Assembly: GCF_037969725.1 (NCBI RefSeq)
Contig: NZ_CP150203.1
Location: 6,687,501 to 6,751,500, forward strand
Reading direction: 5' to 3'
Origin: Paenibacillus sp. FSL W8-0426
GTDB lineage: Bacteria; Bacillota; Bacilli; Paenibacillales; Paenibacillaceae
DNA length: 64,000 nucleotides
A program made the translations under genes and the position numbers. The notes under the pieces are model-generated. The model was not told where the DNA came from. It was given only the letters and a program-made list of their open reading frames with translations, and made no database searches. Of the stretch, positions 9,576-18,019 are shown piece after piece. Position 1 is the stretch's first letter. The number at the start of each line of letters is the position of its first letter.

Positions 9576-10790
9576 TCATGTCGCCCGGGAATCGCCATGG
9601 ACGGTATCCAGATGCCGATTTGGACAATATCCCGTAAACATCAGCAGAGCTTCTTCCAGCATACGCATCACCCCGACCGCAGAATAATCAAGCCAGGGGT
9701 CGCCTGCGATCAGGTGTACTTTATACTGACGCACAGCCTTGAGCCCGCGCCATGCAGGAGCATGCTGCAAACTGAGCCAATGTGCACGTGAAGCCGCCTC
9801 GGGGCACACCATCACCATAATCCGGTCCGGATTCAGCTCTGCCAGCTGCTCTAGCGTCAAAGGGGCGTTTGCCCTTACGTCAGGGAATGTATCTAAACAA
9901 AGATCGTGGTACAGCACCTCTCGGATGCCGGGATTGCTATAGAAATATAAATACTGTCCGTAAACACGGATGACGGCGACCTTTTCGCGGCCTACCTCCT
10001 TTTGTACGGCTTCGCGTGCCTGGCCCACCCTGCGATCATAAAGTTCAATCCATTGCTTGGCCTGTTCCTCCCGCTCAAGGAACGAGGCAATCGTGCGTAG
10101 TTCGCCGCGCCAATCCGGGTTGTTTCTGTGCACGATGCAGCATGGCGCAATTTTCCTCAATTTGTCCTGATCGGCCGCGCTGATCTGGTCCGTGCCGATA
10201 ATAGCATCCGGACGAATGTGGACCAACCTTTCGACATTGGTATCGAACCGCCAGCTCGTATACGGGTCTGTCAGCTTAAGATGGCACTCGATGTCTGTGC
10301 GATGCGCATTATAATAATAAGCCGTCCACTTGGGATCAATAGGTGCGGCGACAGGCATGATTTGCAGGGCAAGCAGTTGTCCCGTCACGCAGGAGGAGCA
10401 GATTGCTATCCGTTTGCGAGCCGTCTTGGCATAATCGGAAGGAGACACGCCCACTTCTTTCTTGAACTTCCGGCTGAAATAGAACTCGTCGCTATACCCT
10501 ACCTTGAGCGCAATGTCCCGCAGCTTGTGGCCTGATTCCTTCAAATAACGTTTGGCCCGGTTGATCCGGAGATCCGTCAAATACTCCATTGCACTCTGCC
10601 CGTACGTCTTTTTGAACAGATCCACGAAATATTTCGGGCTGATGCTGGCTTCCTGTGCCAGATCGGCAATCGTCAGCGGTCGGTCGAAGTGTTCATCCAT
10701 ATATGCTTTCACCTTGGCAAGATCCGTCTTGGGGCTGCGGCCGGCAGCAGGCACGGAACCGTCTGACCGCGAACCATCCTCCAGTAACAT
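9576..10790 (-). CDS. btr: AraC regulator fused to a siderophore-binding domain (Btr-like)
   Basis: Transcription activator of 404 aa. The AraC/XylS double helix-turn-helix is N-terminal (about 20-120: DRPLTIADLAQEASISPKYF, then LRDIALKVGYSDEFYFSRKFKKEVGVSPSDY). Residues 130-400 resemble a FeuA/FhuD-type binding protein and probably sense the ferri-siderophore directly. In B. subtilis, Btr of this build senses bacillibactin and switches on its uptake genes. Start: ATG at 10790 with AAAGGAG 8 nt upstream. The promoter contains a perfect Fur box. It is transcribed toward the binding-protein gene, whose promoter overlaps its 3' end. Confidence 0.88.
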   Translation of the reverse strand: MLLEDGSRSDGSVPAAGRSPKTDLAKVKAYMDEHFDRPLTIADLAQEASISPKYFVDLFKKTYGQSAMEYLTDLRINRAKRYLKESGHKLRDIALKVGYSDEFYFSRKFKKEVGVSPSDYAKTARKRIAICSSCVTGQLLALQIMPVAAPIDPKWTAYYYNAHRTDIECHLKLTDPYTSWRFDTNVERLVHIRPDAIIGTDQISAADQDKLRKIAPCCIVHRNNPDWRGELRTIASFLEREEQAKQWIELYDRRVGQAREAVQKEVGREKVAVIRVYGQYLYFYSNPGIREVLYHDLCLDTFPDVRANAPLTLEQLAELNPDRIMVMVCPEAASRAHWLSLQHAPAWRGLKAVRQYKVHLIAGDPWLDYSAVGVMRMLEEALLMFTGYCPNRHLDTVHGDSRAT

Positions 10791-10849
10791 GTGGCCACTC
10801 CTTTCGATCTGCTTGATGAGTATGAAGATTCGATAAAACTGTGATATCA

Positions 10850-10878
10850 TTCATAACGAAAATGATAATCATTATCAA
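10850..10878 (-). promoter_or_regulatory. Promoter of btr-like gene with perfect Fur box
   Basis: TTGATA (10878-10873) and TATGAA (10855-10850) are separated by 17 nt on the minus strand. TGATAATCATTATCA at 10863-10877, a perfect inverted 7-1-7 Fur box, fills the -35 and spacer. A further ATTATCA at 10883-10889 could extend the site. Confidence 0.88.
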
Positions 10879-11183
10879 TAAAATTATCATATTCTTTTCA
10901 TCTCAGTCAATCCATATATGGAAAAAATAACACACCTGATGGCATCAGCATCAGAAGCTTACAGGAAAGGGGGACGCGCTGATTTCATCCTCCATGGCTT
11001 CATTGTTCTGTGAATTTTGTATTGAATACATATTAATCCATACAGTAAACTCCAAGGTGAACGTTTGTTGAATTCGCCATTAAATGAGAATCCCTTTAAT
11101 AATCTCAGCTATTAATGCCAGTAATATGGAAATGAATGAAGGAAAAAGGTTAGAGTTTACTTTGATGACTGGAGGAGAAAGCG
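10879..11183. other. Intergenic region between btr-like and MerR genes
   Basis: AT-rich stretch without a supportable gene. It holds AGTAAACTC (11044-11052) and its exact inverted copy GAGTTTACT (11153-11161), which may be operator halves for the MerR regulator whose gene starts just downstream. No clear -35/-10 pair was found. Confidence 0.4.
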
Positions 11184-11561
11184 ATGTCCACGATTAAAGA
11201 AATTTCGGAGAAAACCGGAATTACCCCATATACTCTTCGATTTTATGAACGGGAAGGAATTCTGCCATACGTCAAGCGCGATTCGAGTGGCAATCGATTG
11301 TATGACGAAGAGAGTATGGAATGGCTGAATTTTATTTTGGCGCTGCGAGCGACGGGCATGCCGCTTGCCGAGATCAGGAAATACGTGGATTTATACCAAG
11401 AAGGCGAGAGCACCCTTGAGATACGTAAACAAATGATGCTTATGCACAAGGAAAAAGTGGAGAAGGACCTCTCGGAAACCATTAAATATTTGGAGCAAAT
11501 CAATTACAAACTGGCACTTTATGACATGCAGGAAAAAGGATTGGCCAAGATGCTGCCCTAG
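11184..11561 (+). CDS. MerR family transcription regulator
   Basis: Small regulator (125 aa) with an N-terminal winged helix-turn-helix (STIKEISEKTGITPYTLRFYEREGI region, residues 2-30), the RDSSGNRLYDEE wing and a C-terminal coiled-coil dimerisation helix (about 80-115). No metal-binding cysteine cluster is present, so it belongs to the AdhR/NmlR-like side of the family, which often controls a neighbouring dehydrogenase. The SDR gene 280 nt downstream fits that. Start ATG follows GGAGGAG. The effector is unknown. Confidence 0.9.
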   Translation: MSTIKEISEKTGITPYTLRFYEREGILPYVKRDSSGNRLYDEESMEWLNFILALRATGMPLAEIRKYVDLYQEGESTLEIRKQMMLMHKEKVEKDLSETIKYLEQINYKLALYDMQEKGLAKMLP

Positions 11562-11590
11562 ATGTTGGTTTGCAGATTTCACTCTAAAAT

Positions 11591-11626
11591 GGAGCGCGTT
11601 TCCCCGATGGGGACGCGTCTTTTTTG
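11591..11626 (+). terminator. Terminator after MerR gene
   Basis: A GC-rich hairpin with CCCC-GAT-GGGG at its top and GCG/CGC pairs below, followed by six T, begins 30 nt after the MerR stop codon. Confidence 0.7.
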
Positions 11627-11631
11627 GTGCT

Positions 11632-11655
11632 TATATTAGAGTGAGCTCTAATATA
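11632..11655. promoter_or_regulatory. Palindromic operator candidate (MerR)
   Basis: A perfect inverted repeat, TATATTAGAG and CTCTAATATA, with a 4-nt TGAG spacer. The core TTAGAG/CTCTAA resembles operators of AdhR-type MerR proteins. A related CTCTAATT occurs in the SDR promoter region near 11776, after TTGACT at 11762-11767. Confidence 0.5.
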
Positions 11656-11843
11656 TTTTGCGCTTTTATTCCCTTGAAATTTCCATTTCATGTCCTGTAT
11701 CATCAAAAATACCACGAATTTATGGGAATTCCGCCTATTCAAATTATTTAATATTCGAGACTTGACTTATATTAAACTCTAATTGATAACCTTGAAGCAA
11801 GCCAACGATGAGTGGCTAAACCAAGAACAAAGGAGAAGTACAT

Positions 11844-12587
11844 ATGAACACAAAAGTAGCAATCATTACAGGTGCAAGCAGCGGAATGGGAGCGGCCACG
11901 GCGAAACTTCTCGCTCAACACAACATTAAAGTCATGCTTGCCGCTCGCCGTGAAGACCGATTGCAGCAGCTGCAAGAAGAAATCCGTAACGCTGGAGGTG
12001 AAGCCAGCTACAAGGTGACTGACGTCACTTCGCGTGTTGATCTGGAAGCATTGGCGGATGAAACGATTAAAGTCTATGGACAAATTGACATTTTGATTAA
12101 TAATGCGGGGATCATGCCTCTTTCGTTCTTCAAAAATTTGAAAGTCGACGAATGGGAGAGAATGATCGATGTGAACATTAAGGGCGTCCTCTATGGGATG
12201 GCGGCAGTGTACAAACATATGGAAGAACGTAATGAGGGACATATCATTAATTTCTCGTCCATTGCGGGGCATATCATCTTCCCTTCAAGCTCTATTTATA
12301 GTGCGACCAAGCACGCTGTAAGGATTTTAACAGAAGGTATGCGAACCGAATTGGGATCCACACAAAATATTCGGACAACACTCATCTCCCCCGGTGCGGT
12401 GGAGACCGAGCTGTACGGTACCATTACCGATAACTCCATTTATCCGGCATTGGAGAAATTGGGCAGCCAGGAATGGAGTCAACTTGACCCAAGCGACATT
12501 GCGAGAACGATACTATTTGCCATTCAGCAGCCGACTAACGTAACCATTAATGAACTGATTGTCCGCCCCACATCTCAAAGCTTATAA
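11844..12587 (+). CDS. Short-chain dehydrogenase/reductase
   Basis: NAD(P)-dependent oxidoreductase of 247 aa, classical SDR. Seen: TGASSGMG at 10-17, NNAG near 90, serine in INFSSIAGH, and catalytic YSATK near 152. The C-terminal half, with SPGAVETEL, resembles YdfG/YwnB-like reductases of unknown substrate. It probably answers to the MerR protein upstream. ATG is preceded by AAAGGAG. Exact substrate cannot be told. Confidence 0.88.
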   Translation: MNTKVAIITGASSGMGAATAKLLAQHNIKVMLAARREDRLQQLQEEIRNAGGEASYKVTDVTSRVDLEALADETIKVYGQIDILINNAGIMPLSFFKNLKVDEWERMIDVNIKGVLYGMAAVYKHMEERNEGHIINFSSIAGHIIFPSSSIYSATKHAVRILTEGMRTELGSTQNIRTTLISPGAVETELYGTITDNSIYPALEKLGSQEWSQLDPSDIARTILFAIQQPTNVTINELIVRPTSQSL

Positions 12588-12604
12588 CTTTGTGACCGCC
12601 AAAA

Positions 12605-12627
12605 GGGCAAGTAGTTTAAGCTTGCCC
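12605..12627 (+). terminator. Hairpin after SDR gene
   Basis: GGGCAAG and CTTGCCC form a 7-bp stem with a 9-nt loop 18 nt after the SDR stop. There is no T run behind it, so it may be a weak or pausing terminator. Confidence 0.35.
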
Positions 12628-13140
12628 GGGAAGGACTTTGTACTAAAAACCTGGTAAGATTTTTGAAAACTGATCCCCGTCTATGAGACTGGGATCAAAA
12701 CACCTTGCAAGTTAAAGCAGCCAGTCGTCGATAATCAATCGGGGGTATCATGTCAGTAGGGAATCTGGATCCCAAACAACCCCAAAATACAAAGCTAAAG
12801 AAATACATAATTACGATTCCAGCGGTAGCCGCGAACATGTCATTTCATAGGATAAAGAGTCAAAATTCACGCTAATTTCAATTTTTGCGACAAAAATTTC
12901 AAAATAGTGGTTAACTTCCCTGATTTAAAGTGGTACTATAGGGGTATGAGGAAGAAATTGGGCACTATGACACATGTCTTTTTATCAACTTCGTTCATTT
13001 GAACTAACCAGGTTGGCCCTCTTTTTCATACTGAACGCTGTGAAAAGCGCGCATATCGGTCGTTCAGTGATAGTTTTTCAGATTTCCCATCCATTCGACA
13101 ACAATTGGAAGACCCATTAGAACGAATGTAGTAGTACCAT
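12628..13140. other. Long spacer without a supportable gene
   Basis: About 500 nt with stops in all frames. The only structure noticed is an 8-bp inverted repeat, ACTGAACG and CGTTCAGT, around 13030-13075. It precedes the decayed gene at 13141. Confidence 0.4.
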
Positions 13141-13296
13141 AGATTTACCATAGCAATGCCACATTCCCTTAGCAAGCAAGATTTAAGTTTCAATATAGCC
13201 ATCCATGTAGCACGAATCAGAGGGACAGATAGCTATCGAATCCAGATCATGTAGCCTGATAACGAGAAGTGGGAATTTATAGCGTTAGAATTCTAG
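13141..13296 (+). pseudogene. Decayed 3' end of an unknown gene
   Basis: One frame reads 52 codons with a single internal TAG, ending in a protein-like tail (IAIHVARIRGTDSYRIQIM, stop, PDNEKWEFIALEF). It is followed 22 nt later by a good terminator that otherwise has no gene. No start is seen and the family is not recognised. Reading it as a gene remnant is an inference. Confidence 0.3.
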
Positions 13297-13318
13297 AAAT
13301 AAGCAAGCAGTCGTCATC

Positions 13319-13343
13319 AGCCCGGCAGAAGCCAGGGCTTTTT
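13319..13343 (+). terminator. Terminator of the decayed gene
   Basis: AGCCCGGC and GCCAGGGCT pair around AGAA with one bulge and are followed by TTTTT. It lies upstream of the MocR promoter region. Confidence 0.6.
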
Positions 13344-13447
13344 GTCGTGCCTGTATAACCTGGACCACTCCGGCACAGAATCGGAGGTATCGTGGTTCTT
13401 TCTGGCGGGTTTATAATATGGCAAGATACCATTAAGGGAGTGATGGG

Positions 13448-14902
13448 ATGTATTCCGATCTGCAGTTGACGGATGACCGCCCTGTATATATACAAGTCAA
13501 GGATTACATGAAACGGTTGATGCTCAAAGGCGGCCTGCAGGCGAAGCAAAAGCTTCCCTCCACCCGTGAACTAAGCACCCTCATGAAAGTGAGCCGCAGC
13601 ACCGTCCTGCTCGCCTATGCCGAGTTGGAGGAAGAAGGGCTGATCTATGCGGTCAAAGGAAAGGGCAACTACGTCAGTCCTTCCATCGGGACCCCGGAAA
13701 CGGAGACGCCGCCCTGGGAACCGGACTGGTCTGACCGTGTCAGCGACTACGCCCTTCAAGCTGAACAGCTTGACCTGATGAAGCACGGATCCGGAGCGGA
13801 GCGAGGCGAGATTTCCTTTACCAGCATCGCCCCGGACGAGAAGCTATTCGACCTGCATAACGTGAAACGGGCCTTTCTCGACCGCATGTCGCTGGAAGGG
13901 GAAGTTCTGCTTAATTACGGGTATGCCAAAGGCTACCGCCCCTTGATGCAATATTTGCTCAGATACATGGAAAACAAAGGCGTCGATCTGGAAGGCAAAG
14001 ATATTTTGATCACCAACGGGTTCACCGAGGGTTTTGACCTCGTGCTGAGCGCTTTGCGCAAACGAAGCGGCCGGGCATTATGCGAAAATCCGACGCACCA
14101 TACGGCCATTAAAAATCTCAGGCTCCATCAGTTTGAGCTCACAGGCGTCGATATGGAATCCGATGGGCTGAATTTAAAGCAATTGGAAAACAAGCTGGCT
14201 TCGGATGCGTACGATCTGGCTTATCTCGTCCCGTCCTATCACAATCCGACCGGCATCGTGACCTCACCGGCCAAGCGGGCCGAGATTATCCGGCTTATGA
14301 ACCAGTACAAGGTGCCGGTCATCGAAGACGGGTTCAACGAAGAACTGCGCTATTCCGGATCGCACGTTTCCCCGCTGATTACAAGTGTTGGCAAGGGCTC
14401 TGGACTGATCTACCTGGGCAGCTTCTCGAAGGTGCTGTTTCCGGGGCTGCGAGTAGGCTGGATAATCGCTGATCAAGCATTAATCGACTTTTTGGAAAGC
14501 ATGAAGCGTGCGCGAAGCATCCATACCTCGACGCTGGATCAATCATTGCTTTATCAATATTTAAGCAATGGCCATTTCGAGAAATACCTGAAACGGGCAC
14601 GCACCGAATACAAACGCAAATACGAGCTGGTCGTGCGCTGTCTTAAGCAGCATCTGCCCATGTGCAGAATATCCGGGGAAGGCGGACTTCACTTGTTCGT
14701 TCAGTTCCCTGAGGCGTTCAGCACGCGAGAGCTGCTGGAAGCATGCAAGGCAAAAGGGGTTACCTTTATGCCGGGCGATACTTTTTACTTGGAGGAAGGC
14801 CAGGGACAGAACACCATGCGTCTCGGCTTCTCCAGGGTGAGCGACGAAAACATACGCAAAGGCATTCGCATTATCGGTGAAATAGCGGCCAAATGGCGCT
14901 GA
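13448..14902 (+). CDS. MocR/GabR-type regulator (GntR HTH fused to aminotransferase fold)
   Basis: PLP-dependent transcription regulator, 484 aa. N-terminal GntR winged helix (about 10-75: LPSTRELSTLMKVSRSTVLLAY) and a class I aminotransferase-like domain (about 125-480) with PSYHNPTG near 263 and LGSFSKVLFPGLRVGW, whose Lys should bind PLP. It lies 50 nt before a D-Ala-D-Ala ligase gene in the same direction. In Brevibacillus brevis the MocR protein DdlR controls ddl, so a D-alanine-sensing role is likely (inference from context). The start ATG lies 4 nt after GTGATGG with GGGAG further upstream. TATAAT near 13412 may be its -10. Confidence 0.9.
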   Translation: MYSDLQLTDDRPVYIQVKDYMKRLMLKGGLQAKQKLPSTRELSTLMKVSRSTVLLAYAELEEEGLIYAVKGKGNYVSPSIGTPETETPPWEPDWSDRVSDYALQAEQLDLMKHGSGAERGEISFTSIAPDEKLFDLHNVKRAFLDRMSLEGEVLLNYGYAKGYRPLMQYLLRYMENKGVDLEGKDILITNGFTEGFDLVLSALRKRSGRALCENPTHHTAIKNLRLHQFELTGVDMESDGLNLKQLENKLASDAYDLAYLVPSYHNPTGIVTSPAKRAEIIRLMNQYKVPVIEDGFNEELRYSGSHVSPLITSVGKGSGLIYLGSFSKVLFPGLRVGWIIADQALIDFLESMKRARSIHTSTLDQSLLYQYLSNGHFEKYLKRARTEYKRKYELVVRCLKQHLPMCRISGEGGLHLFVQFPEAFSTRELLEACKAKGVTFMPGDTFYLEEGQGQNTMRLGFSRVSDENIRKGIRIIGEIAAKWR

Positions 14903-14952
14903 TCCGACATGGGTGCAGAACGTGCACCCGAAATCATAAGGGAGGGCATTAC

Positions 14953-15873
14953 ATGAAAGTGGGCGTGATTATGGGCGGAACATCTTCGGAGCGGGATATT
15001 TCCCTGCTGACCGGAAAGGAGATGATTGCCCATCTCGACAGGCAAAAATACGAGGTCGTCCCGGTGGAGATTAACAGCAAACGCGATCTCATTGACAAAG
15101 CAGCCGGTTTGGATGTGGCCTTGCTTGCTCTCCATGGAAAATACGGGGAGGACGGCACCGTACAAGGCACGCTCGAATCGCTCGGCGTACCCTATACGGG
15201 ATGCGGCGTGCTCGCGAGCAGCCTGTGCATGGACAAAGACTTGTCCAAACGTATTATCCAACATGCGGGCGTAACCACCGGAGCATGGCTGCAAGTGAGC
15301 AGCCTGGATGAACTGTCCGGGCCTTCGGTACAACAGCTGTCGTACCCGGTCGTCGTCAAACCCAATTCGGGCGGCTCCAGCATCGGCACGCAGATCGTGC
15401 GTGAAGAAGCAGGACTGCGCTCTGCGGTAGAAGCAGCTCTGGCTTGGGACGAAACGGTGATGATCGAGCAATATATCGAGGGCGACGAGATCACCTGCTC
15501 CATTCTTGACGGCCGTATGCTTCCGGTCCTGTCTATTCGCACGAACGCAACGTTCTTCGATTATGAAGCCAAATACAGCGACGGCGGGGCCGTCGAACAG
15601 GTTATCGAACTTCCGGCCGATCTGCATCAGCGCGTGGAAGCGGCGGCTCTCGCCTGTTACCGGGCCTTAAAATGCAGCGTCTATGCACGCGTCGATATGC
15701 TGATTAGGGACGGCATCCCTTATGTGCTTGAAGTGAATACCCTCCCTGGCCTTACCAGCAACAGTTTGCTTCCCAAAAGCGCGGCAGCGGCCGGTTTATC
15801 GTTTGCGGGTTTGCTAGATTCCATTATTGATTTATCGTTGAAACAACGGGCGAAGGAGGCTGCATTGGCATGA
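14953..15873 (+). CDS. ddl: D-alanine--D-alanine ligase
   Basis: ATP-grasp enzyme joining two D-Ala for peptidoglycan precursors, 306 aa, the length of E. coli DdlB. Seen: GGTSSERDISLLTG at the N terminus, VVVKPNSGGSSIGT, MIEQYIEGDEIT, and VLEVNTLPGLTSNSLLPKSAAAAG, the Mg/ATP and D-Ala2 site. Start: ATG at 14953, 6 nt after GGGAGGG; an upstream reading without an SD was discarded. It overlaps the next acetyltransferase gene by 4 nt and follows a MocR regulator, so the three probably form an operon. Confidence 0.93.
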   Translation: MKVGVIMGGTSSERDISLLTGKEMIAHLDRQKYEVVPVEINSKRDLIDKAAGLDVALLALHGKYGEDGTVQGTLESLGVPYTGCGVLASSLCMDKDLSKRIIQHAGVTTGAWLQVSSLDELSGPSVQQLSYPVVVKPNSGGSSIGTQIVREEAGLRSAVEAALAWDETVMIEQYIEGDEITCSILDGRMLPVLSIRTNATFFDYEAKYSDGGAVEQVIELPADLHQRVEAAALACYRALKCSVYARVDMLIRDGIPYVLEVNTLPGLTSNSLLPKSAAAAGLSFAGLLDSIIDLSLKQRAKEAALA

Positions 15874-16328
15874 GTCTGGATGTCAGCATACGGCACAGTA
15901 CGGAAAACGATATACAGGATATGGTTATTCTCATGGATCAACTTGGTTATCCAACCACCTATGCCGAAATGAGCGAACGCTACCGCCATCTTGCGTCAGA
16001 CGCAAACTTTACTACACTGGTCGCCGAAGTACGGGGACGCGCCATTGGGCTAATCGGTCTGCAAACCTCGTATATGTATGAAAAAAACGGACGCCATTGC
16101 CGCATCATGGCACTGATCGTGCATGATCAGTTCAGAGGTTCGGGCATCGGCACCCGGTTGATTCAAGCCGCTGAGCAATGGGCAGCGGAGCAGGGCGTAT
16201 TCTCCCTGTCCCTGAACAGCGCCAACCGCGAGGAGCGCCAGGCTGCCCACCAGTTTTATCGCGCGATGGGATATACAGACGGCAGTACCGGCTTCAGCAA
16301 AACACTGCGAGTTCCGCAGCACGTTTAA
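15870..16328 (+). CDS. GNAT family N-acetyltransferase
   Basis: Acetyl-CoA-dependent transferase of 152 aa with the GNAT core: VHDQFRGSGIGTRLIQAAEQWA (motif A, RGSGIG acetyl-CoA loop, about 88-110) and an AAHQFYRAMGY motif B. The substrate is unknown. Its ATG overlaps the ddl stop (ATGA), which points to coupled translation and a role tied to cell-wall or D-amino-acid metabolism. Confidence 0.88.
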   Translation: MSLDVSIRHSTENDIQDMVILMDQLGYPTTYAEMSERYRHLASDANFTTLVAEVRGRAIGLIGLQTSYMYEKNGRHCRIMALIVHDQFRGSGIGTRLIQAAEQWAAEQGVFSLSLNSANREERQAAHQFYRAMGYTDGSTGFSKTLRVPQHV

Positions 16329-16348
16329 TAAACGGATCTTATTCTAAT

Positions 16349-16392
16349 GAAAAGCCCGCTCCCGGACATCATGCCGGAAACGGGCTTCTTTT
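16349..16392. terminator. Bidirectional terminator between convergent genes
   Basis: AAGCCCG and CGGGCTT bracket an inner CCGG-rich hairpin. A T run follows on the plus strand and A residues precede on the left, so it can serve both the GNAT gene and the converging pentapeptide-GNAT gene. Confidence 0.75.
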
Positions 16393-16393
16393 T

Positions 16394-17848
16394 TTAATCG
16401 TTTTTTTCACCCAATTTGCATCTTTCATAAGCCGCCAGCAAATCCTCCACAGCTACCCCGTCGATCTTCATGCCTTTCACGCTGCATCCGTCCAGCTGCA
16501 CGCCGGACAGATCGCAATCCCGAAATACAGTACCGGCAAGGTCGCAGCGCTCCCACTGCATGGGCCTTCTCTCTGCGCCAAGATGCGTATCGCGAAAATG
16601 GATGCCATCCAGCGCACCCCATTCCACCACGCTTCCGCTTAAACGCAAATCTGCTAGCAGCATGTCGGTCATGTTCAAATTCGTAAACCGGCTGCCGCTC
16701 AAATTGCAATCCGTGACGCGCAGGCGGGACAGATTGCTGCTGCTGATTCTTCCCTCTTCCAAATGAGCCTGTATCCATTCGACGGAGCCTTCATCCAACA
16801 TGGGTTTCGGAACAGACCGATGCAAACGTTTCTCATACCCATACTCATCCTTGGAGCTATATAACCGCTCATACCCCATCTTCTCGTAAAAGTGGTGATT
16901 GTTCGGTTGCCGCCCGGACGTCTCCAACCTCCATACCGCAACCTCGGGATATGCGGCCTCAATAAGTCTCACGACCTGAGCCCCGACTCCCCGGCCCTGC
17001 CACGCGGGATCGATAAAGATTTTGTCGAGCCGCGCATAAGCACGCCCCAACACCTGTACGCTCACTCCCCCGATCAGGCAATCGCCCAGTTCGACCGTAA
17101 AGTAATCCCACTCGCGAATGACGTAACGATGCATGTGTACCGACGAATAGCCGGGCGGACACAGGTTGGGGTCCAGATCATCCGGCCCTTTGGACCATTC
17201 TTTCATTGCTTGGTCAAATGCACGGGTACAAGTCTCCGTCAGCATGGCGGCGTCTTCCATCTGGGCTCGGCGCAGACGTACCCGTGCTGGCGGTTGATCA
17301 TTGCCTGTCTGGCCTGATTCCTTGCCGATCAGTTCAAAATAATCATAATCCGCTCCATCGGCCAGCCTTCGGCGTGAAACCAATCGAAAGCCCGCGTGCT
17401 CCAGCACCTTGCGGGAGGCCATGTTAAATGGTTTGACGATGCCTACGATTCGTTCCAAACTCGTATGCTCGAACAGATGTCGGCTGATGGCCCGAACCGC
17501 CTCGGTCATGTATCCCTTGCTCCGATGATCACGGGAAATCGCATACGCGACTTCACGGTCGGAAGCGTCCAGCATGTCGTTGGGAAATACGCCGCACCAG
17601 CCGATCACGCGTTGATCCACATTGTGAATCACTGCCAGCATTACACGCACATCTCCCGGATCGAATTGCTCGTAACTCCCAATCACAAACTGCAGGAAGC
17701 CTTTCAGTTGCTCGACAGTCATCTTCCACTCGGGCAAAACATTCGTAATCTCCGGTTGGGCAATCAGGCACAACAGCTCGGCTTGATCTTCCATGGTAAA
17801 AGGGCGAAGCGAAATATGGTTGCTCTGGATAAACAAATGATGGTTCAT
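16394..17848 (-). CDS. Double GNAT acetyltransferase with C-terminal pentapeptide repeats
   Basis: Three-part protein of 484 aa. Residues 1-165 are a RimJ/RimL-type GNAT (ISRDHRSKGYMTEAV). Residues 175-320 are a second GNAT (FIDPAWQGRGVGAQV, HHFYEKMGYERLY). Residues 345-480 are pentapeptide repeats (LSGSRFTNLNMTDMLLADL, DLAGTVFRDCDLSGVQL), a right-handed beta-helix known from DNA-gyrase-protecting proteins and many others. Substrates are unknown; protein or antibiotic acetylation are both possible. Start: ATG at 17848 behind AGAGGTG; a longer reading to 17902 would run into the terminator hairpin. A hairpin and short ORFs upstream suggest attenuation. Confidence 0.88.
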   Translation of the reverse strand: MNHHLFIQSNHISLRPFTMEDQAELLCLIAQPEITNVLPEWKMTVEQLKGFLQFVIGSYEQFDPGDVRVMLAVIHNVDQRVIGWCGVFPNDMLDASDREVAYAISRDHRSKGYMTEAVRAISRHLFEHTSLERIVGIVKPFNMASRKVLEHAGFRLVSRRRLADGADYDYFELIGKESGQTGNDQPPARVRLRRAQMEDAAMLTETCTRAFDQAMKEWSKGPDDLDPNLCPPGYSSVHMHRYVIREWDYFTVELGDCLIGGVSVQVLGRAYARLDKIFIDPAWQGRGVGAQVVRLIEAAYPEVAVWRLETSGRQPNNHHFYEKMGYERLYSSKDEYGYEKRLHRSVPKPMLDEGSVEWIQAHLEEGRISSSNLSRLRVTDCNLSGSRFTNLNMTDMLLADLRLSGSVVEWGALDGIHFRDTHLGAERRPMQWERCDLAGTVFRDCDLSGVQLDGCSVKGMKIDGVAVEDLLAAYERCKLGEKND

Positions 17849-17884
17849 ATACAAACACCTCTGGGGATTATTTTGGTGATGACG

Positions 17885-17912
17885 CAAAAAAGGCACCTCC
17901 AATCGAGGTGCC
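17885..17912 (-). terminator. Terminator or attenuator before GNAT-pentapeptide gene
   Basis: On the minus strand GGCACCTC and GAGGTGCC form an 8-bp stem with a 5-nt loop, followed by TTTTTT. It stands 178 nt after the upstream lipoprotein gene and only 37 nt before the GNAT start, so it may end the former or regulate the latter. CGAGG at 17951-17947 can pair with CCTCG in its 5' arm. Confidence 0.75.
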
Positions 17913-17929
17913 CCCTTCGTTTCATCGTT

Positions 17930-18019
17930 TCAGAAACGCCGAGGTTCCTCGTAACGGGTAAAAAAGGACACACGTATCCCGTAGACCAATCCACGGAATT
18001 TTTTAAATGTGCACTTCAT
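17930..18019 (-). CDS. Candidate leader peptide, 29 aa
   Basis: A short frame starting MKCTFKKFRGL and ending RYEEPRRF. Its last codons cross the CGAGG/CCTCG element (17940-17951) that could compete with the terminator downstream. The SD is weak. A smaller frame, MPDFL, at 18025-18042 has a better one (AAAGGGG, 10 nt upstream). Whether either is translated is unknown. Confidence 0.3.
   Translation of the reverse strand: MKCTFKKFRGLVYGIRVSFFTRYEEPRRF

Noticed and set aside
17849..17902. Longer N terminus for the GNAT-pentapeptide protein
   Set aside because: It would start with a TTG inside the terminator hairpin; ATG at 17848 has an SD and begins the normal GNAT fold.
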